The notes below the pieces were generated by a model. That model had not been told where the DNA came from and searched no databases. It saw only the letters and a list, made by a program, of their open reading frames with translations. The position numbers and the translations under genes are program-made. A stretch of DNA of 64,000 nt from Pandoraea faecigallinarum (lineage in GTDB: Bacteria > Pseudomonadota > Gammaproteobacteria > Burkholderiales > Burkholderiaceae): the NCBI RefSeq assembly GCF_001029105.3, contig NZ_CP011807.3, positions 2,294,001 to 2,358,000 on the forward strand, written 5' to 3'. Numbering within the stretch: the stretch's first letter is position 1; every line of letters starts with the position of its first letter. Shown in pieces: positions 1 to 9,644 of this stretch.

Positions 1-1
1 C

Positions 2-226
2 ACGTGGGTATTCCTGGTCTTGTCGGGTATCGCAACGGGATTGTCGTGGCTATGCTATTTCCGGGCGCTGCAATTGGGACCGGTGTCGGGCGTCGCACCG
101 CTCGACAAGTTGAGCGTGGCCATGGCGATGCTGATCGGCTGGGTGGTGCTGGGTGAACCGTTCTCGCTGAAGGAGGCGTTGGGCGGGGCGTTGATTCTCG
201 CAGGAGCGTTGGTGCTGGTGTTATGA
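2..226 (+). CDS. EamA/DMT-family transporter, C-terminal fragment
   Basis: The reading frame is open from the left edge and ends at TGA 224-226, so only the last ~74 residues are visible. They form two hydrophobic helices, with the segment GPVSGVAPLDKLSVAMAMLIGW followed at a short distance by LGEPFSLKEALGGALILAGALVLV. This pattern (Pro-Leu-Asp-Lys before a helix, then GE..+..+..G..LI..G) is typical of the last helices of EamA (drug/metabolite transporter) domains of small inner-membrane exporters. The substrate cannot be told. It converges with the phospholipase gene on the other strand. The family call is fairly sure; the rest of the gene lies outside the window. Confidence 0.8.
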   Translation, partial: TWVFLVLSGIATGLSWLCYFRALQLGPVSGVAPLDKLSVAMAMLIGWVVLGEPFSLKEALGGALILAGALVLVL

Positions 227-288
227 ACCGGCGGGGGCGATCGGATGATCCGTCGTCCCCGGCATGGGGCGATGGCCGGTCGTTACCG

Positions 289-1605
289 TTACCAGCGGAA
301 CACGCTGTAGCCGATGCGAACCTGTGACGGCGAATGGCGATTGTAGTCGAGCATGTCTTCACCGTAGCCGGTGAAGTACCCGAGCCAGATGTAACCGCCG
401 GTGCCCGGGATGAGCTTGCCCAGAGGGTAGGTCACCTGCACGTCCACGCTGCCGTAGTTGCGCTTCATGCCCTTGCGGAAAGTGGCGCCGACCTGCCAGC
501 CGTTCGGTTTGCCCCATAGCACGAGCAAATCCATGTAGCCGCGGTAATTCTGGATGTCGGGATTGTCCTTCTTCTCCACATAGGCGTAGAGCTTCGGTGC
601 CACCGTCCAGTGATATTCCGACGGATTGCCGAACGTGAGGATCGGCTTGACGAAGACGGTGTTGATGCTGCGAGAGTCGTCGCCGGCCTTGCCGTTGGAC
701 TCGTGCTCGATACCGGCGGCCACGCCCAATGAAGAGAACCAGCCAGCGCGCACGCCGGTATCGGGAATGTAATAGAACAGGCTGGGCCGGTAGTTGGAGT
801 CGCGAAATGGTGCCGATTCAGCCTCCAGGTCCCATATCGACAACTGTGTGTAGCCGAAGTACAGATTGTCGAGGAAGGACTTCGACGCCGGGTTGTCAGG
901 CTTCAGAATGTGGAACTTGAAGCTTAGCTGGAAGCGCGCGTTGGTGTCGCCGTTCTTTCCGAAGGCGATGTACATCGGCTCGTGTGAGGAAATACGGGCG
1001 AATTCGGCATCGGACGTGGGGGCAATCGCGTCGGGAGACGCCGCAGCGCCAACCCCCGACGCAGGTGCCGCGGCCAAGGCAGTGGCGCCAGGTGCCCCGG
1101 CTGTGCTGCCGGTCGTCCCGCCGCTTACCCCACCTTGTGCGGGCAGCGGGGCGGCGGCGACCATCGGCTCGGCGGGGGCGGCACGATCGAGGACGATGGT
1201 TGTGGTCGAGGCATCCCAGTCGACGGGCTCGATGCGGACGGTGCCCCGCAGTTCCGTTGGTAGTACTGCGGAATAGGAGATCCGGCGGAACTGGCCGTTG
1301 GCGAGCGTCACCTGCGCGGGCGCCACCGCTTCTCGCTTGAGGTGCAGCAGCGTGGGCTTGAAGTCGTCGTTGGAAATGCGAACGACGATTGCATCCGGCA
1401 GCTTGATCGTTTTGCGCCCCGGCGAGTCCTGCGTGACCAGAAGGTTCAGTTGCAACGGTGCGCCGCCGCTCAGCGCACGCGGCGGTTGCAGGAGCGAGAG
1501 ATCGGCGCGCGCAGCACCGCTCAGGGCCAGGCACAGGGCGGCCGCGCCGAACTGGATAGCGCGAAGCGGCGATGGGGCGAATGTCGCGAGATTCGTCTTG
1601 GGCAT
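289..1605 (-). CDS. pldA: outer membrane phospholipase A
   Basis: Calcium-dependent phospholipase A of the outer membrane (OMPLA family), which hydrolyses acyl chains of phospholipids that reach the outer leaflet. The 438-aa product starts at ATG 1603-1605 with a signal peptide ending near ALSGAARA. An upstream in-frame start is possible but would add 60 residues that do not look like secreted-protein sequence. Residues ~35-200 form an N-terminal extension with an Ala/Gly/Pro-rich linker, absent from the short E. coli enzyme. The barrel follows and carries the catalytic triad as His301, Ser303 and Asn315. Spacing (+2, +14) is the same as His142/Ser144/Asn156 of E. coli OMPLA, in the context HESNG...SRSIN. 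The C-terminus ends in an aromatic residue, as usual for barrels. It lies 47 nt downstream of the diguanylate cyclase gene. Confidence 0.9.
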   Translation of the reverse strand: MPKTNLATFAPSPLRAIQFGAAALCLALSGAARADLSLLQPPRALSGGAPLQLNLLVTQDSPGRKTIKLPDAIVVRISNDDFKPTLLHLKREAVAPAQVTLANGQFRRISYSAVLPTELRGTVRIEPVDWDASTTTIVLDRAAPAEPMVAAAPLPAQGGVSGGTTGSTAGAPGATALAAAPASGVGAAASPDAIAPTSDAEFARISSHEPMYIAFGKNGDTNARFQLSFKFHILKPDNPASKSFLDNLYFGYTQLSIWDLEAESAPFRDSNYRPSLFYYIPDTGVRAGWFSSLGVAAGIEHESNGKAGDDSRSINTVFVKPILTFGNPSEYHWTVAPKLYAYVEKKDNPDIQNYRGYMDLLVLWGKPNGWQVGATFRKGMKRNYGSVDVQVTYPLGKLIPGTGGYIWLGYFTGYGEDMLDYNRHSPSQVRIGYSVFRW

Positions 1606-1652
1606 CGGTCCGGTCTGAGTTGGCGACTTCAGGCCGGGATGCCTGAAGTCGG

Positions 1653-3329
1653 TTACGTCCCGCCCCGGGTAAGCACCCGGAGGTCGGATTCGCGGGCGCA
1701 GCGATCGCGTCCGCGAGATTTGGCCAGGTACAGCGCTGCGTCGGCGCGTTGCAGCCACGCATTGTCGTCGTCTCCCGCATGCCATTGGGCCACGCCGGCA
1801 CTTATCGTGAACTTTAGCGAACGGCCGTCGACATCGATGCGCGCTGCGCGAACCGCCTCGCGCAAGCGTTCGGCGGCGTCAAAGGCCCGTGCCTCGGTAG
1901 CGCCACTCAGGATAATAGCGAATTCTTCGCCGCCCAAACGACCGCAAATGTCATCTTCGCGTAACGAATCGTGACAAAGACGCACGAACGTGGCCAATAC
2001 CGTATCGCCCAGCGCATGGCCCCAGGTGTCGTTGATGTGCTTGAAATGGTCGAGGTCGACGAGGATGACGCATGTCGGCATGTCGGCGGCCTGCGCCTGC
2101 GTGACCTCGGTACGCAGGCGCTTGAGGAAGTGAGCTCGCGACAGGGCGCCCGTGAGGGCGTCGTATTTGACCTCATGCTCGAGAGCGGCGTTTTTGGCAA
2201 GCGTGTCGGACAGGTGGAGTTTCTCGCGGCGCACATAGCGAATCAGCAGGTACACCACGCCTGCCGAACTCAGCAGTAGCGCGAAAACGAGCGCGGCGTA
2301 GCGACGCCGTTCGATGGACAGGCTGCCCAGTGTCGGTGCTTCGCTCATGGTGTAGATCACCATTTCGCCGTCCGACGACGCTTCGGCCTCCAGCAGATAC
2401 GGCTGATTGTCGGGGCGCACGCGCACCAGTCGCGCCCGATGTGTGCTTTCGTCATCGTCCGGCTGGAGCTGCAGGAAGTCGGGAGTGCCGGGGGCGAGAT
2501 CGTAGTTTTCGATCGGCACGACCGTGAAATCTTCCTGTTGATAAAGGTGGTGGCGCTCGGCGCGCGAGAGATTGAACACGGCGGCGCCGGGCACGGCAAG
2601 GCCCGTGAACGTTGGGTCATTGGCCAGCACGATGACGCCGTTGGTATCCGTGATGAACGAGGCGCCGCTGTCGGCCCAGTGCGACAACCGTCGAATGCCA
2701 AGCTTGACGACGACGACGCCAACGAGCGTACCGTTCTGATAGACGGGCGCGGTGAAGTAGATGCCCGGTAGCCCGGTTTTCCGGCCGGTCACGTACTGCT
2801 GGCCGGCGCCGCCAAGCACCGCGGTATTGAAATAGGCACGGTCGCCATATTGATCGCCAATGAGCGGGTTCGACGCGTTGGCGTCGCTCGACGCGATGGT
2901 GACGCCATCGGGAGTGCCGAGCCACACAAGGTCCGCACCGAAGTAAAGCTGTGCGGAGCGCAGCAACTCGTTCACGGGCTTGAGCACAGGGTTGGCGAGC
3001 AGCAATTCGCGCACCTTGTCGTGCGGCACCTCGGTGAGGGGATGTGCGGCGATGGTGGCCGCCGCATTCTGGATTTGCTCGATTTGCGCGAGCACGCGCG
3101 GAATCCCGCGAATGAGGATCAGGTCCTGATTGACGGTGTGCACCGTGCCATGCGCGAGCCGGGTCGCAATGCTGCGCTCTTCATAGAGCAGACGTGCGGC
3201 CCGATTCGCCACCAGTTGATCGGCGGCAAAGCGCGCTACCGCCCAGGCGATGAGCACGCAGATGAGAACGGCCAGGCCGCGAACGAAAGCGGAGGCGGCA
3301 CGGTGGCGGTTGAGAATAGCGTTGACCAA
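1653..3329 (-). CDS. membrane-bound sensor diguanylate cyclase
   Basis: Makes cyclic-di-GMP from two GTP. The 558-aa protein has a transmembrane segment at residues ~14-34, a periplasmic sensor region of ~280 residues of the dCache/CHASE type, and a second membrane helix near residue 345. A C-terminal GGDEF domain follows, with the active-site loop GGEEF at residues 466-470. The inhibitory I-site RxxD (REDD) sits five residues before it, so both catalysis and product feedback look intact. It starts 24 nt after the frame-corrected end of the EAL gene, which suggests they are co-transcribed as a cyclase/phosphodiesterase pair. The ligand of the sensor region is unknown. Confidence 0.9.
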   Translation of the reverse strand: MVNAILNRHRAASAFVRGLAVLICVLIAWAVARFAADQLVANRAARLLYEERSIATRLAHGTVHTVNQDLILIRGIPRVLAQIEQIQNAAATIAAHPLTEVPHDKVRELLLANPVLKPVNELLRSAQLYFGADLVWLGTPDGVTIASSDANASNPLIGDQYGDRAYFNTAVLGGAGQQYVTGRKTGLPGIYFTAPVYQNGTLVGVVVVKLGIRRLSHWADSGASFITDTNGVIVLANDPTFTGLAVPGAAVFNLSRAERHHLYQQEDFTVVPIENYDLAPGTPDFLQLQPDDDESTHRARLVRVRPDNQPYLLEAEASSDGEMVIYTMSEAPTLGSLSIERRRYAALVFALLLSSAGVVYLLIRYVRREKLHLSDTLAKNAALEHEVKYDALTGALSRAHFLKRLRTEVTQAQAADMPTCVILVDLDHFKHINDTWGHALGDTVLATFVRLCHDSLREDDICGRLGGEEFAIILSGATEARAFDAAERLREAVRAARIDVDGRSLKFTISAGVAQWHAGDDDNAWLQRADAALYLAKSRGRDRCARESDLRVLTRGGT

Positions 3330-3353
3330 CGGCGAAGGCGGTTGCTGACGCGT

Positions 3354-4689
3354 TTACAGGCGCCCGTGCCAGTCTCGAATGAACGTCTCGATGTGCCCGG
3401 GCGGTAAGGGACGCGTGCAATGATACCCCATGCCAGGCATGACAGCCCAGTGAGGCGAGGGCGTCTCGCTGGGCACTGGTCTCCACGCCTTCGGCCACCG
3501 TCTCGATTTCGAGCTTGCGGGCTATGGCGATGATCGCGCGAATCAGTTCGGTGTCGTAGCCGCCGAGCAGAACGCCCGCGACGAACTGGTAGTCGATCTT
3601 GACGGTACCGAACGGCCAGCGTTTGAGGCGAACGAAGCTGGAATAGCCGGTGCCGAAGTCGTCGAGCGACAGACGAACGCCCATCGCGACCAGTTCGTTC
3701 ATCAGTGTCGCGGCTTCGTCGAGGTGCGATATCAGCGACGACTCGGTAATCTCGATTTCGAGCTTGTCAGGCGGCACGCGGTGGTGCTTCAGGGCGTAGC
3801 GCACCGTCTCCAGCGTCTGCACGCGCATTTGTTGCGCGGACAGGTTGACGGCGACGCGCGGATATTCCTCGCCGTCCGTATGCCACTTGTCGAGTTGGCG
3901 GCAGGCTTCGTGCAACGTCCAGTCGCCGATGGGCCCGATGACGTCACAGCGCTCGGCCGCAGGAATGAACTCGCCGGGCATGATCAGTTCGTCGTCGCGC
4001 TGCCAGCGAATGAGCGCTTCGAGACCTGTCAGGCGGTGGGTGCGCATGTCGATCTGCGGCTGGTAGTGCAGACGGAACTCGGAATCCGACAGGGCGCGTC
4101 CGATGGCGCTACGCCAGTAGTGCTCGTTGCCGGCATCGTCCGGCGGGGCGATGCCCTCGGTCGGCGCGGCCGGGGCTTCGGTGACCAGAAATCGCGAGGC
4201 GCTCTCGCGGATGGCCTGATCGGCCACGTCCGACGTGTGTTCGAGCAGCGTGGCAGGCCACACCGGGACCTGCGGCAAATGCGTTATCCCGGCCGATACG
4301 ATCGGGTAAAGCAGGCCGTTACCGCACGGCACGGGCGATTCACCCGCACGGATGAAGCGGCGCGTGACCTGCACGGCGGCCTCGCGGCTGCCGAGATCGC
4401 GCAGCAGGATGGCAATCTGCTGGTCCGAGACGCGACCGATGAGGTCGCGGCGGCGAATGCGCGAGCCGACCCGAAACGCGACGGTCGCGAGCAGATCGGC
4501 GTCGGAAATCGCGGGCTGGCTGGTCGCCTTGCGTTGACCGCGGCCCACGTGCAGCACGACCAGCGCGCTGTGACTGTTGGGTGGGCTCGGCGTGCGCAAC
4601 TCAAGGCTCAGGGCGCGCAATAGCCGCTGGCGATCCAGCAACAGATCGGCGAGGACGACTTGGCGTCGCAGCGCGTTTGTATCGTTCAT
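3354..4689 (-). CDS. degenerate GGDEF-EAL c-di-GMP phosphodiesterase, frameshifted at its 3' end
   Basis: EAL-domain protein that would hydrolyse cyclic-di-GMP. Residues ~1-170 form a degenerate GGDEF domain (the loop reads SDQQI, so not a cyclase). The EAL domain follows with its signature residues: EAL in GLEALIRW, AVNLSAQQ, EIEITESS, the DDFGTGYSS loop, VKID and VAEGVET. The frame then leaves the family pattern at AWHG. One nucleotide off, the sequence continues GYHCTRPLPPGHIETF and stops at TAA 3354-3356, which is the expected EAL ending. An apparent extra base in 3429-3432 (CATG where CAG would restore W-Q-G-Y) explains this. As it stands the frame runs on to 3181, giving 502 aa and overlapping the cyclase start by ~150 nt. 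It is either a real mutation that removes the conserved Q-G-Y end or a sequencing error. Confidence 0.85.
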
Positions 4690-5040
4690 CTCGACAGGCA
4701 GGCAGACGTCGCCTGAACGGTTGAACGTTCGTCACCGCCACGTTTCACGCTGACGAGACGACTGGCGAGGCCATCGAACAGGAAAAGCCCACGCGTCGAA
4801 CAGGTCGTGCCGCCAGAAAACCCTTGAATCATGTTCTGCATAAGACGCGTAAAAATGTCGGCCGGTCCGCTAGGGGTGAAAAGGGCGCGCCGTGGGCACC
4901 GTGTCGCTCCCTGCATTCCGGCAGACCGCGCGCAAGGCGTGGCCCGACTAGATGCTCGTGCCCGGTTGCGAGACCGGGTCCTTTGACCTTTAACGGCACC
5001 CGAATTTGAAAATTGAGTGCGGGTTTCACCTATGGCGCGA
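4690..5040. other. intergenic region upstream of the EAL gene
   Basis: About 350 nt between the end of sqr and the start of the EAL gene. Open frames exist on both strands but none has a convincing start or family pattern. A small 6-bp hairpin (CCCGGT/ACCGGG, 4961-4978) is present without a T-run. It presumably holds the promoter of the EAL/cyclase/pldA group; I cannot place it. Confidence 0.4.
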
Positions 5041-6291
5041 TCAGCGCGGACGCGCAAACCATTCGCGGCCTTTGAGCATGAAGTCCCAATAAACCTTTGG
5101 CAGCACGTACTTTTTCAGAATCCACGCAAAGCGATTCGCGCGCGTGCCGTCGATGGGGAATGTAGGGAGAAGTTTCCCTCCATAGCCGAATTCCGCGAGC
5201 ACGATCTTGCCGTGCTCGACCGTGAGCGGACACGCGCCGTAGCCGTCGTAATGCAATGGAAGGGGGCGGCCGTCCATTGTCGCGAGCAGGTTTTCCGCCA
5301 CGACGACGGCTTGTTTGCGCGCCGCCGCCGCGGTCTTCGCGTTCGGTGCGGAGATCGCGTCGCCGAGACCGAACACGTCGGCGTAGCGCACGTGACGCAG
5401 CGTCTTGTGATCGACTTCGCACCAGCCGGCGGCATCGGCCAGCGGGCTGGCACGCAAGACGTCCGGGGCACTTTGCGGCGGTACGACGTGCAGCAGATCG
5501 AACGGCCTGTCGACAAATTGCGATTGCCCGTCGGCGTCGAAAATCTCGAAGCGCGCCACGCGTCGCTCGCCGTCCACCGCGCGCAAATGCGAGAGGTGAT
5601 TCAGCGAGATGCGATAACGCTGCACGTATTCCATGAGCGCAGGCACGTAATCTTTTACGCCGAAGAGCGCCGGTGCCACGAGATGAAACTCGATCTTCGT
5701 CTTGTCGAGCACGCCGCTCTGACGCCACGTATCTGCCGACAGATACATGGCTTTTTGCGGTGCGCCCGCGCATTTGATGGGCATTGGCGGTTGCGTGAAG
5801 AGCGCATTGCCGCCTTTGAATTCGCGCACCAGCGACCACGTGTAGGGTGCGAGATCGAAGCGATAGTTGGAGGTGACACCGTTGCGGCCGAGCGTTTCGC
5901 TCAGGCCATCGATGGCTTCCCAATTCAGTTGCAGGCCGGGCGCGACGACGAGGAAACGATACGCGAGACGGCGACCATCGGAGAGAAGCACTTGTTGGTG
6001 CTCGGGCGCGAACGCCGTGATCGCTGCCGGGATCCAGTTCACGCCTTCGGGAATGACGCTCGACATTGGGCGTGCCGTGCGCGCCGCATCGAATTCTCCG
6101 GCGCCCACGAGCGTCCACGCGGGCTGGTAGTAGTGCGTATCCGCCGGATCCACGATCGTGATCGAGAGCGACGGACGGCGGCGGCGCAGGCTGGCGGCAA
6201 CCGAAATGCCTGCGGCACCTGCGCCCATGATGACGATGTCGGCGCTGCTTTCCGTCGCGGGTGTTGGCGTCGCGGATACATCGCTGGACAT
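5041..6291 (-). CDS. sqr: sulfide:quinone oxidoreductase, type II-like
   Basis: FAD flavoprotein that oxidises sulfide and passes electrons to membrane quinone. The 416-aa protein has an N-terminal FAD-binding motif GAGAAG (residues 23-28) and the redox cysteines Cys174 in PIKCAGAPQK and Cys354 in YGACPLTVE. The C-terminal stretch (ILAEFGY...LPTFP...YWDFMLKG) resembles the human/mitochondrial-type SQR, which also uses two rather than three conserved cysteines. A further FAD motif (DVFGLGDAI) is near residue 320. Sulfur acceptor genes (rhodanese, persulfide dioxygenase) are not adjacent. Sulfide detoxification is likelier than lithotrophy, but this is inference. Confidence 0.85.
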   Translation of the reverse strand: MSSDVSATPTPATESSADIVIMGAGAAGISVAASLRRRRPSLSITIVDPADTHYYQPAWTLVGAGEFDAARTARPMSSVIPEGVNWIPAAITAFAPEHQQVLLSDGRRLAYRFLVVAPGLQLNWEAIDGLSETLGRNGVTSNYRFDLAPYTWSLVREFKGGNALFTQPPMPIKCAGAPQKAMYLSADTWRQSGVLDKTKIEFHLVAPALFGVKDYVPALMEYVQRYRISLNHLSHLRAVDGERRVARFEIFDADGQSQFVDRPFDLLHVVPPQSAPDVLRASPLADAAGWCEVDHKTLRHVRYADVFGLGDAISAPNAKTAAAARKQAVVVAENLLATMDGRPLPLHYDGYGACPLTVEHGKIVLAEFGYGGKLLPTFPIDGTRANRFAWILKKYVLPKVYWDFMLKGREWFARPR

Positions 6292-6672
6292 AAGGTCTCC
6301 GACAAGTGAACGAGAACTGAAACGGATTACGACACATCGATGCGCCGGGCGATGCGTTCGGACGACGCGACGTTTCGCATTCGATGGGCTACCTGAGACA
6401 CCGCGTCACCTATCGATGGCGGCGGCTACGAGGTGTGCGGGACATTGTATAGAAACTGCGCTCGTTTGCCCTTGTTTTCAGGGGGAAACTCGCGTTTTTT
6501 GAATAGGCGTAGTCCGATTCATGCGCGCCTTGCGCCGACTTCAGACTTGATTCGCAGTGTCGCGCAACACACGGGCTGCGATATACGGGGGAGACGGCAC
6601 GCCGCACTCACGTGCGGTGCGTGACGGGAAGCCGGCGCGTTCGCGCGGTATGCCGGTGCGAGCCGGACGATG
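6292..6672. other. intergenic region between sqr and cadR
   Basis: About 380 nt upstream of sqr and downstream of the cadR stop. I see no supportable gene, repeat or terminator here. It should contain the sqr promoter. Confidence 0.35.
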
Positions 6673-7143
6673 TCATGTATGCAGATGATCGTGGTCGCAC
6701 GCGAGCTCGATCGGATCGGCTTCGCTGTGGCAGGCGCAGGCTTCGCCGTGAGCGCCCTGCAGCAGGGCACGCAGAATGCCGCAGTCGCTCGTCTCGTGAC
6801 GACTGCGGCACTGCGCCTGCAAATGCAGCAGTTGCTGCTCCAACGCCTGCAATTCATGAATGCGTGTGTGAACGCGAGCGAGATGTGCCTCGATGAGTTG
6901 ATTCGCGTCTTCGCAAGTCACGTTGTGATCGTGCGCGAGTTCACTGAGTCGCCTGGCATCGGCAAGCGGCATGTCGAGCGAGCGGCAGTGCCGGATGAAG
7001 CGCAGCGCTTCCAGATGCTCGTTACCGTAGCTGCGATAGCCCGCGTCGGTTCGGGGCGGGGCAGGCAGCAAACCCGCCCGCTCGTAATAACGAACGGTTT
7101 CAACATCGGTACCCGCCGCGCGGGCCAGTTCTCCGATTTTCAT
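6673..7143 (-). CDS. cadR: Cd(II)/Pb(II)-responsive MerR-family regulator
   Basis: Metal-sensing activator/repressor of the divergent P-type ATPase gene. The 156-aa protein starts MKIGELARAAG at ATG 7141-7143; longer open frames upstream are antisense to cadA. It has the MerR winged helix (residues 1-70, VRYYERAGLL), a dimerisation helix, and the CadR/PbrR metal-site cysteines Cys77 (VTCED), Cys112 and Cys121. The tail is rich in Cys and His (ACACHSEAD...CDHDHLHT), a feature of CadR proteins that adds metal binding. It is divergent from cadA with a 69-bp gap holding the dyad. Cd versus Pb versus Zn specificity cannot be settled from sequence. Confidence 0.9.
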   Translation of the reverse strand: MKIGELARAAGTDVETVRYYERAGLLPAPPRTDAGYRSYGNEHLEALRFIRHCRSLDMPLADARRLSELAHDHNVTCEDANQLIEAHLARVHTRIHELQALEQQLLHLQAQCRSRHETSDCGILRALLQGAHGEACACHSEADPIELACDHDHLHT

Positions 7144-7145
7144 GC

Positions 7146-7176
7146 TTGACTCCGTAGCCACTACAGGGTTTTCAAT
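7146..7176 (+). promoter_or_regulatory. MerR-type cadA promoter with operator dyad
   Basis: A -35 box TTGACT (7146-7151) and a -10-like TTCAAT (7171-7176) are separated by 19 bp, the overlong spacing that MerR regulators correct by DNA distortion. Between them lies an inverted repeat: ACTCCGTAG (7149-7157), CCA, CTACAGGGT (7161-7169), with 7 of 9 arm positions matching. This arrangement is standard for cad/pbr/zntA promoters. cadA starts 37 nt downstream. Confidence 0.85.
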
Positions 7177-7212
7177 GAAGGGTAACACGATTGAAGGAAA
7201 CCAGGAGTCCAC

Positions 7213-9603
7213 ATGTCCAATCCCTCGGATTCGGCTCGTCTGGCCGGCTCGACGACGGCGGATCGCAACGCGCCCATTCGCGGGCACGCCCCGGATCAGC
7301 CGCATTGCCACGATCATGGGCACCGGCACGACCACGCACATTCTGCACAGCGCCCGCATTCGCTCGATCACGACGCGGCTCCCGTCCGGTCGCATGGGCG
7401 TGCCGCCTGCTGTGCCGGCGCGGCGAGCGTCGCGCCGCCCGCACCGGTGCCCGATACCGGCGCGCCGCAAGCGCGTTTTCGCATCGATCAGATGGATTGT
7501 CCGACGGAAGAGCGTCTGATTCGGGATCAACTCGAACGTCGGCCAGGTGTCGACGCGCTGTATTTCAACCTGCTCAAGCGCGAGCTGACGGTCGTGTTCG
7601 ACAAGCGCGCCTCGGTGTCCGACGTGAATCGTCAAAGCGAGGCGGCCGCCGAAACCTTGCGCAAATTGGGCATGACCCCCGTGCCGCTGTCCGACGATGC
7701 ACCGGGCGCCGCGCCGCCGCCCCCGAGCGGCAAGGGCGACGTGGCACGCCTGGCGGCGGGTGGGATGCTGGCTGCCGCCAGTGAGGCGGCCGTGTGGTCC
7801 GGGGTGCCCGAGCACAGCCCGTGGATCGGTGCGATCGTCGTCGCCGCCATATTGGCCTGCGGTCTGCCGACCTTGAAGAAGGGCTGGATCGCGCTGCGCC
7901 ACTTTACGCTCAACATTCACTTCCTGATGTCGCTCGCCGTGATCGGCGCGATGTTCATCGGCCAATGGCCCGAAGCCGCCATGGTCATTGTGCTGTTCGC
8001 ATTGTCCGAAAAGCTGGAAGCGGCATCGTTGACGCGCGCGCGACGGGCGGTCGAGGCGTTGATGCGCCTTGCACCGGATCAGGCGTCCGTCGAGCGGCCG
8101 GACGGCAGTTGGGCGGACGTGCCTGCCGCGTCGCTTGCCGTGGGCTCGCGAGTGCGCGCACGGCCGGGCGAGCGGATCGCCATCGACGGTATCATCGAAC
8201 AAGGCAATTCCGCGCTGAATCAGGCGTCGATCACGGGCGAAAGCGTGCCCGTCGACAAGTCGGTCGGTGATGAAGTGTACGCGGGCAGCATCAATGAAAG
8301 CGGCCTGATCGTGTATCGCACGAGCGTTGCGCCGGGCGATACGACACTGGCCCGCATCGTGCGCATTGTCGAGACGGCGCAGCAGCAGCGCTCGCCCACA
8401 CAGCGTTTCGTCGACAAGTTTTCTCGCGTCTACACGCCGGTCGTCGTGCTGTGCGCATTGCTGGTCGCGCTCGTGCCGCCGCTGGCATTCGGCCTGGCCT
8501 GGTCGCCCTGGATCTACAAGGCGCTTGTCATGCTGGTGATTGCATGTCCGTGTGCGCTGGTCATTTCCACGCCGGTCACCGTCGTGAGCGGACTGACCGC
8601 TGCCGCGCGCGCGGGCATTCTCATCAAGGGCGGTGCATTCCTGGAGAGCGGCCGTCTGATTCGGGCAGTGGCGCTGGACAAGACCGGGACGCTCACGCGA
8701 GGCGAGCCGCGTCTGACCGACGTCGTGCCGTTGGGGGAACCGTCGCGCGATGCGGTGCTCACACTCGCCGCCGCGCTCGACGCGCAGACGACGCATCCCA
8801 TCGCACGGGCCGTCGTCGAGGGGCATGCACAGTCAGGTCTCGGTCCGTTGCCGTCCGTCACCGATTTCGAAGCGCTTGCGGGCAGAGGCGTCAAGGGGCG
8901 CGTCGGCCAGACGCTGTATTACCTTGGCAACCACCGTCTGATCGAGTCGCTCGGCGTGTGCAATGCGACGGTCGAAGCCGAACTGACGCGACTCGAAGCG
9001 CAGGCCCGTACGGCGATCGTCCTGGCGAGCGAAACGCAGGCGTTGGCCGTGCTCGCTGTAGCGGACACGCTGCGAGAGGAAAGCCGCGAAGCCATCGCGC
9101 GACTCGCGAAAATGGGCGTTCGCACGGTCATGCTGACTGGCGACAACCGAGCGACGGCGCAGGTCATCGGTGAGCAGGCCGGGGTCACCGACGTGCACGC
9201 CGAGATGTTGCCGGAGGACAAGTGGCAAGCCGTGTCGTCCTTGCGCAAGCAATACGATCATGTGGGGATGGTGGGCGACGGCATCAACGACGCGCCGGCA
9301 CTGGCCGCCGCCGACGTTGGCTTTGCCATGGGCGTGACCGGTACCGACAGTGCGCTTGAGACCGCCGACGTCACGCTGATGGACGACGATCTGCGCAAAT
9401 TGCCCGCATTCCTGGCGCTCTCGAGACGTTCCGCGACAGTACTCAAGCAGAACATTGCCGTCGCACTGGCCATCAAGGCGGTGTTCTTCGGACTGGCCGT
9501 CGTGGGGATGGCGTCGCTGTGGATGGCAGTGTTTGCGGACGTAGGCGCCAGCCTGCTGGTGATTGCCAACGGCATGCGCCTGCTTCGTACGAAAGTGGTC
9601 TGA
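7213..9603 (+). CDS. cadA: heavy-metal translocating P1B-type ATPase (Cd/Zn/Pb export)
   Basis: Inner-membrane ATP-driven exporter of soft divalent metals. The 796-aa protein opens with a His-rich segment (residues ~33-62), followed by a heavy-metal-associated domain with the variant motif MDCPTEE (Met94-Cys96) typical of Zn/Cd/Pb pumps. Membrane helices carry CPC at 445-447. The phosphorylation site is DKTGT with Asp489, and the hinge GDGINDAP is near residue 687. The start ATG 7213 follows AGGAG at 7203-7207. Expression is predicted to be driven by CadR from the adjacent dyad. Cu specificity is unlikely because CPC comes with MDCPTEE and a divergent CadR. Confidence 0.93.
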   Translation: MSNPSDSARLAGSTTADRNAPIRGHAPDQPHCHDHGHRHDHAHSAQRPHSLDHDAAPVRSHGRAACCAGAASVAPPAPVPDTGAPQARFRIDQMDCPTEERLIRDQLERRPGVDALYFNLLKRELTVVFDKRASVSDVNRQSEAAAETLRKLGMTPVPLSDDAPGAAPPPPSGKGDVARLAAGGMLAAASEAAVWSGVPEHSPWIGAIVVAAILACGLPTLKKGWIALRHFTLNIHFLMSLAVIGAMFIGQWPEAAMVIVLFALSEKLEAASLTRARRAVEALMRLAPDQASVERPDGSWADVPAASLAVGSRVRARPGERIAIDGIIEQGNSALNQASITGESVPVDKSVGDEVYAGSINESGLIVYRTSVAPGDTTLARIVRIVETAQQQRSPTQRFVDKFSRVYTPVVVLCALLVALVPPLAFGLAWSPWIYKALVMLVIACPCALVISTPVTVVSGLTAAARAGILIKGGAFLESGRLIRAVALDKTGTLTRGEPRLTDVVPLGEPSRDAVLTLAAALDAQTTHPIARAVVEGHAQSGLGPLPSVTDFEALAGRGVKGRVGQTLYYLGNHRLIESLGVCNATVEAELTRLEAQARTAIVLASETQALAVLAVADTLREESREAIARLAKMGVRTVMLTGDNRATAQVIGEQAGVTDVHAEMLPEDKWQAVSSLRKQYDHVGMVGDGINDAPALAAADVGFAMGVTGTDSALETADVTLMDDDLRKLPAFLALSRRSATVLKQNIAVALAIKAVFFGLAVVGMASLWMAVFADVGASLLVIANGMRLLRTKVV

Positions 9604-9644
9604 CGTGCGTGACGGTATCGCCCATGCCGGCCGGAAGTCGGCGT

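Noticed and set aside
4961..4978. CCCGGT/ACCGGG hairpin as a terminator or tRNA arm
   Set aside because: The stem is 6 bp, there is no T-run, and no acceptor stem or anticodon arm could be built around it.
4686..5057. 123-aa open frame on the minus strand between sqr and the EAL gene
   Set aside because: It overlaps both neighbours' ends, has no clear ribosome binding site and shows Arg/Ser-rich sequence typical of non-coding high-GC frames.
6673..8826. 717-aa minus-strand frame containing cadR
   Set aside because: All of it before MKIGELARAAG is antisense to cadA and has no protein-like pattern; the true cadR starts at 7143.
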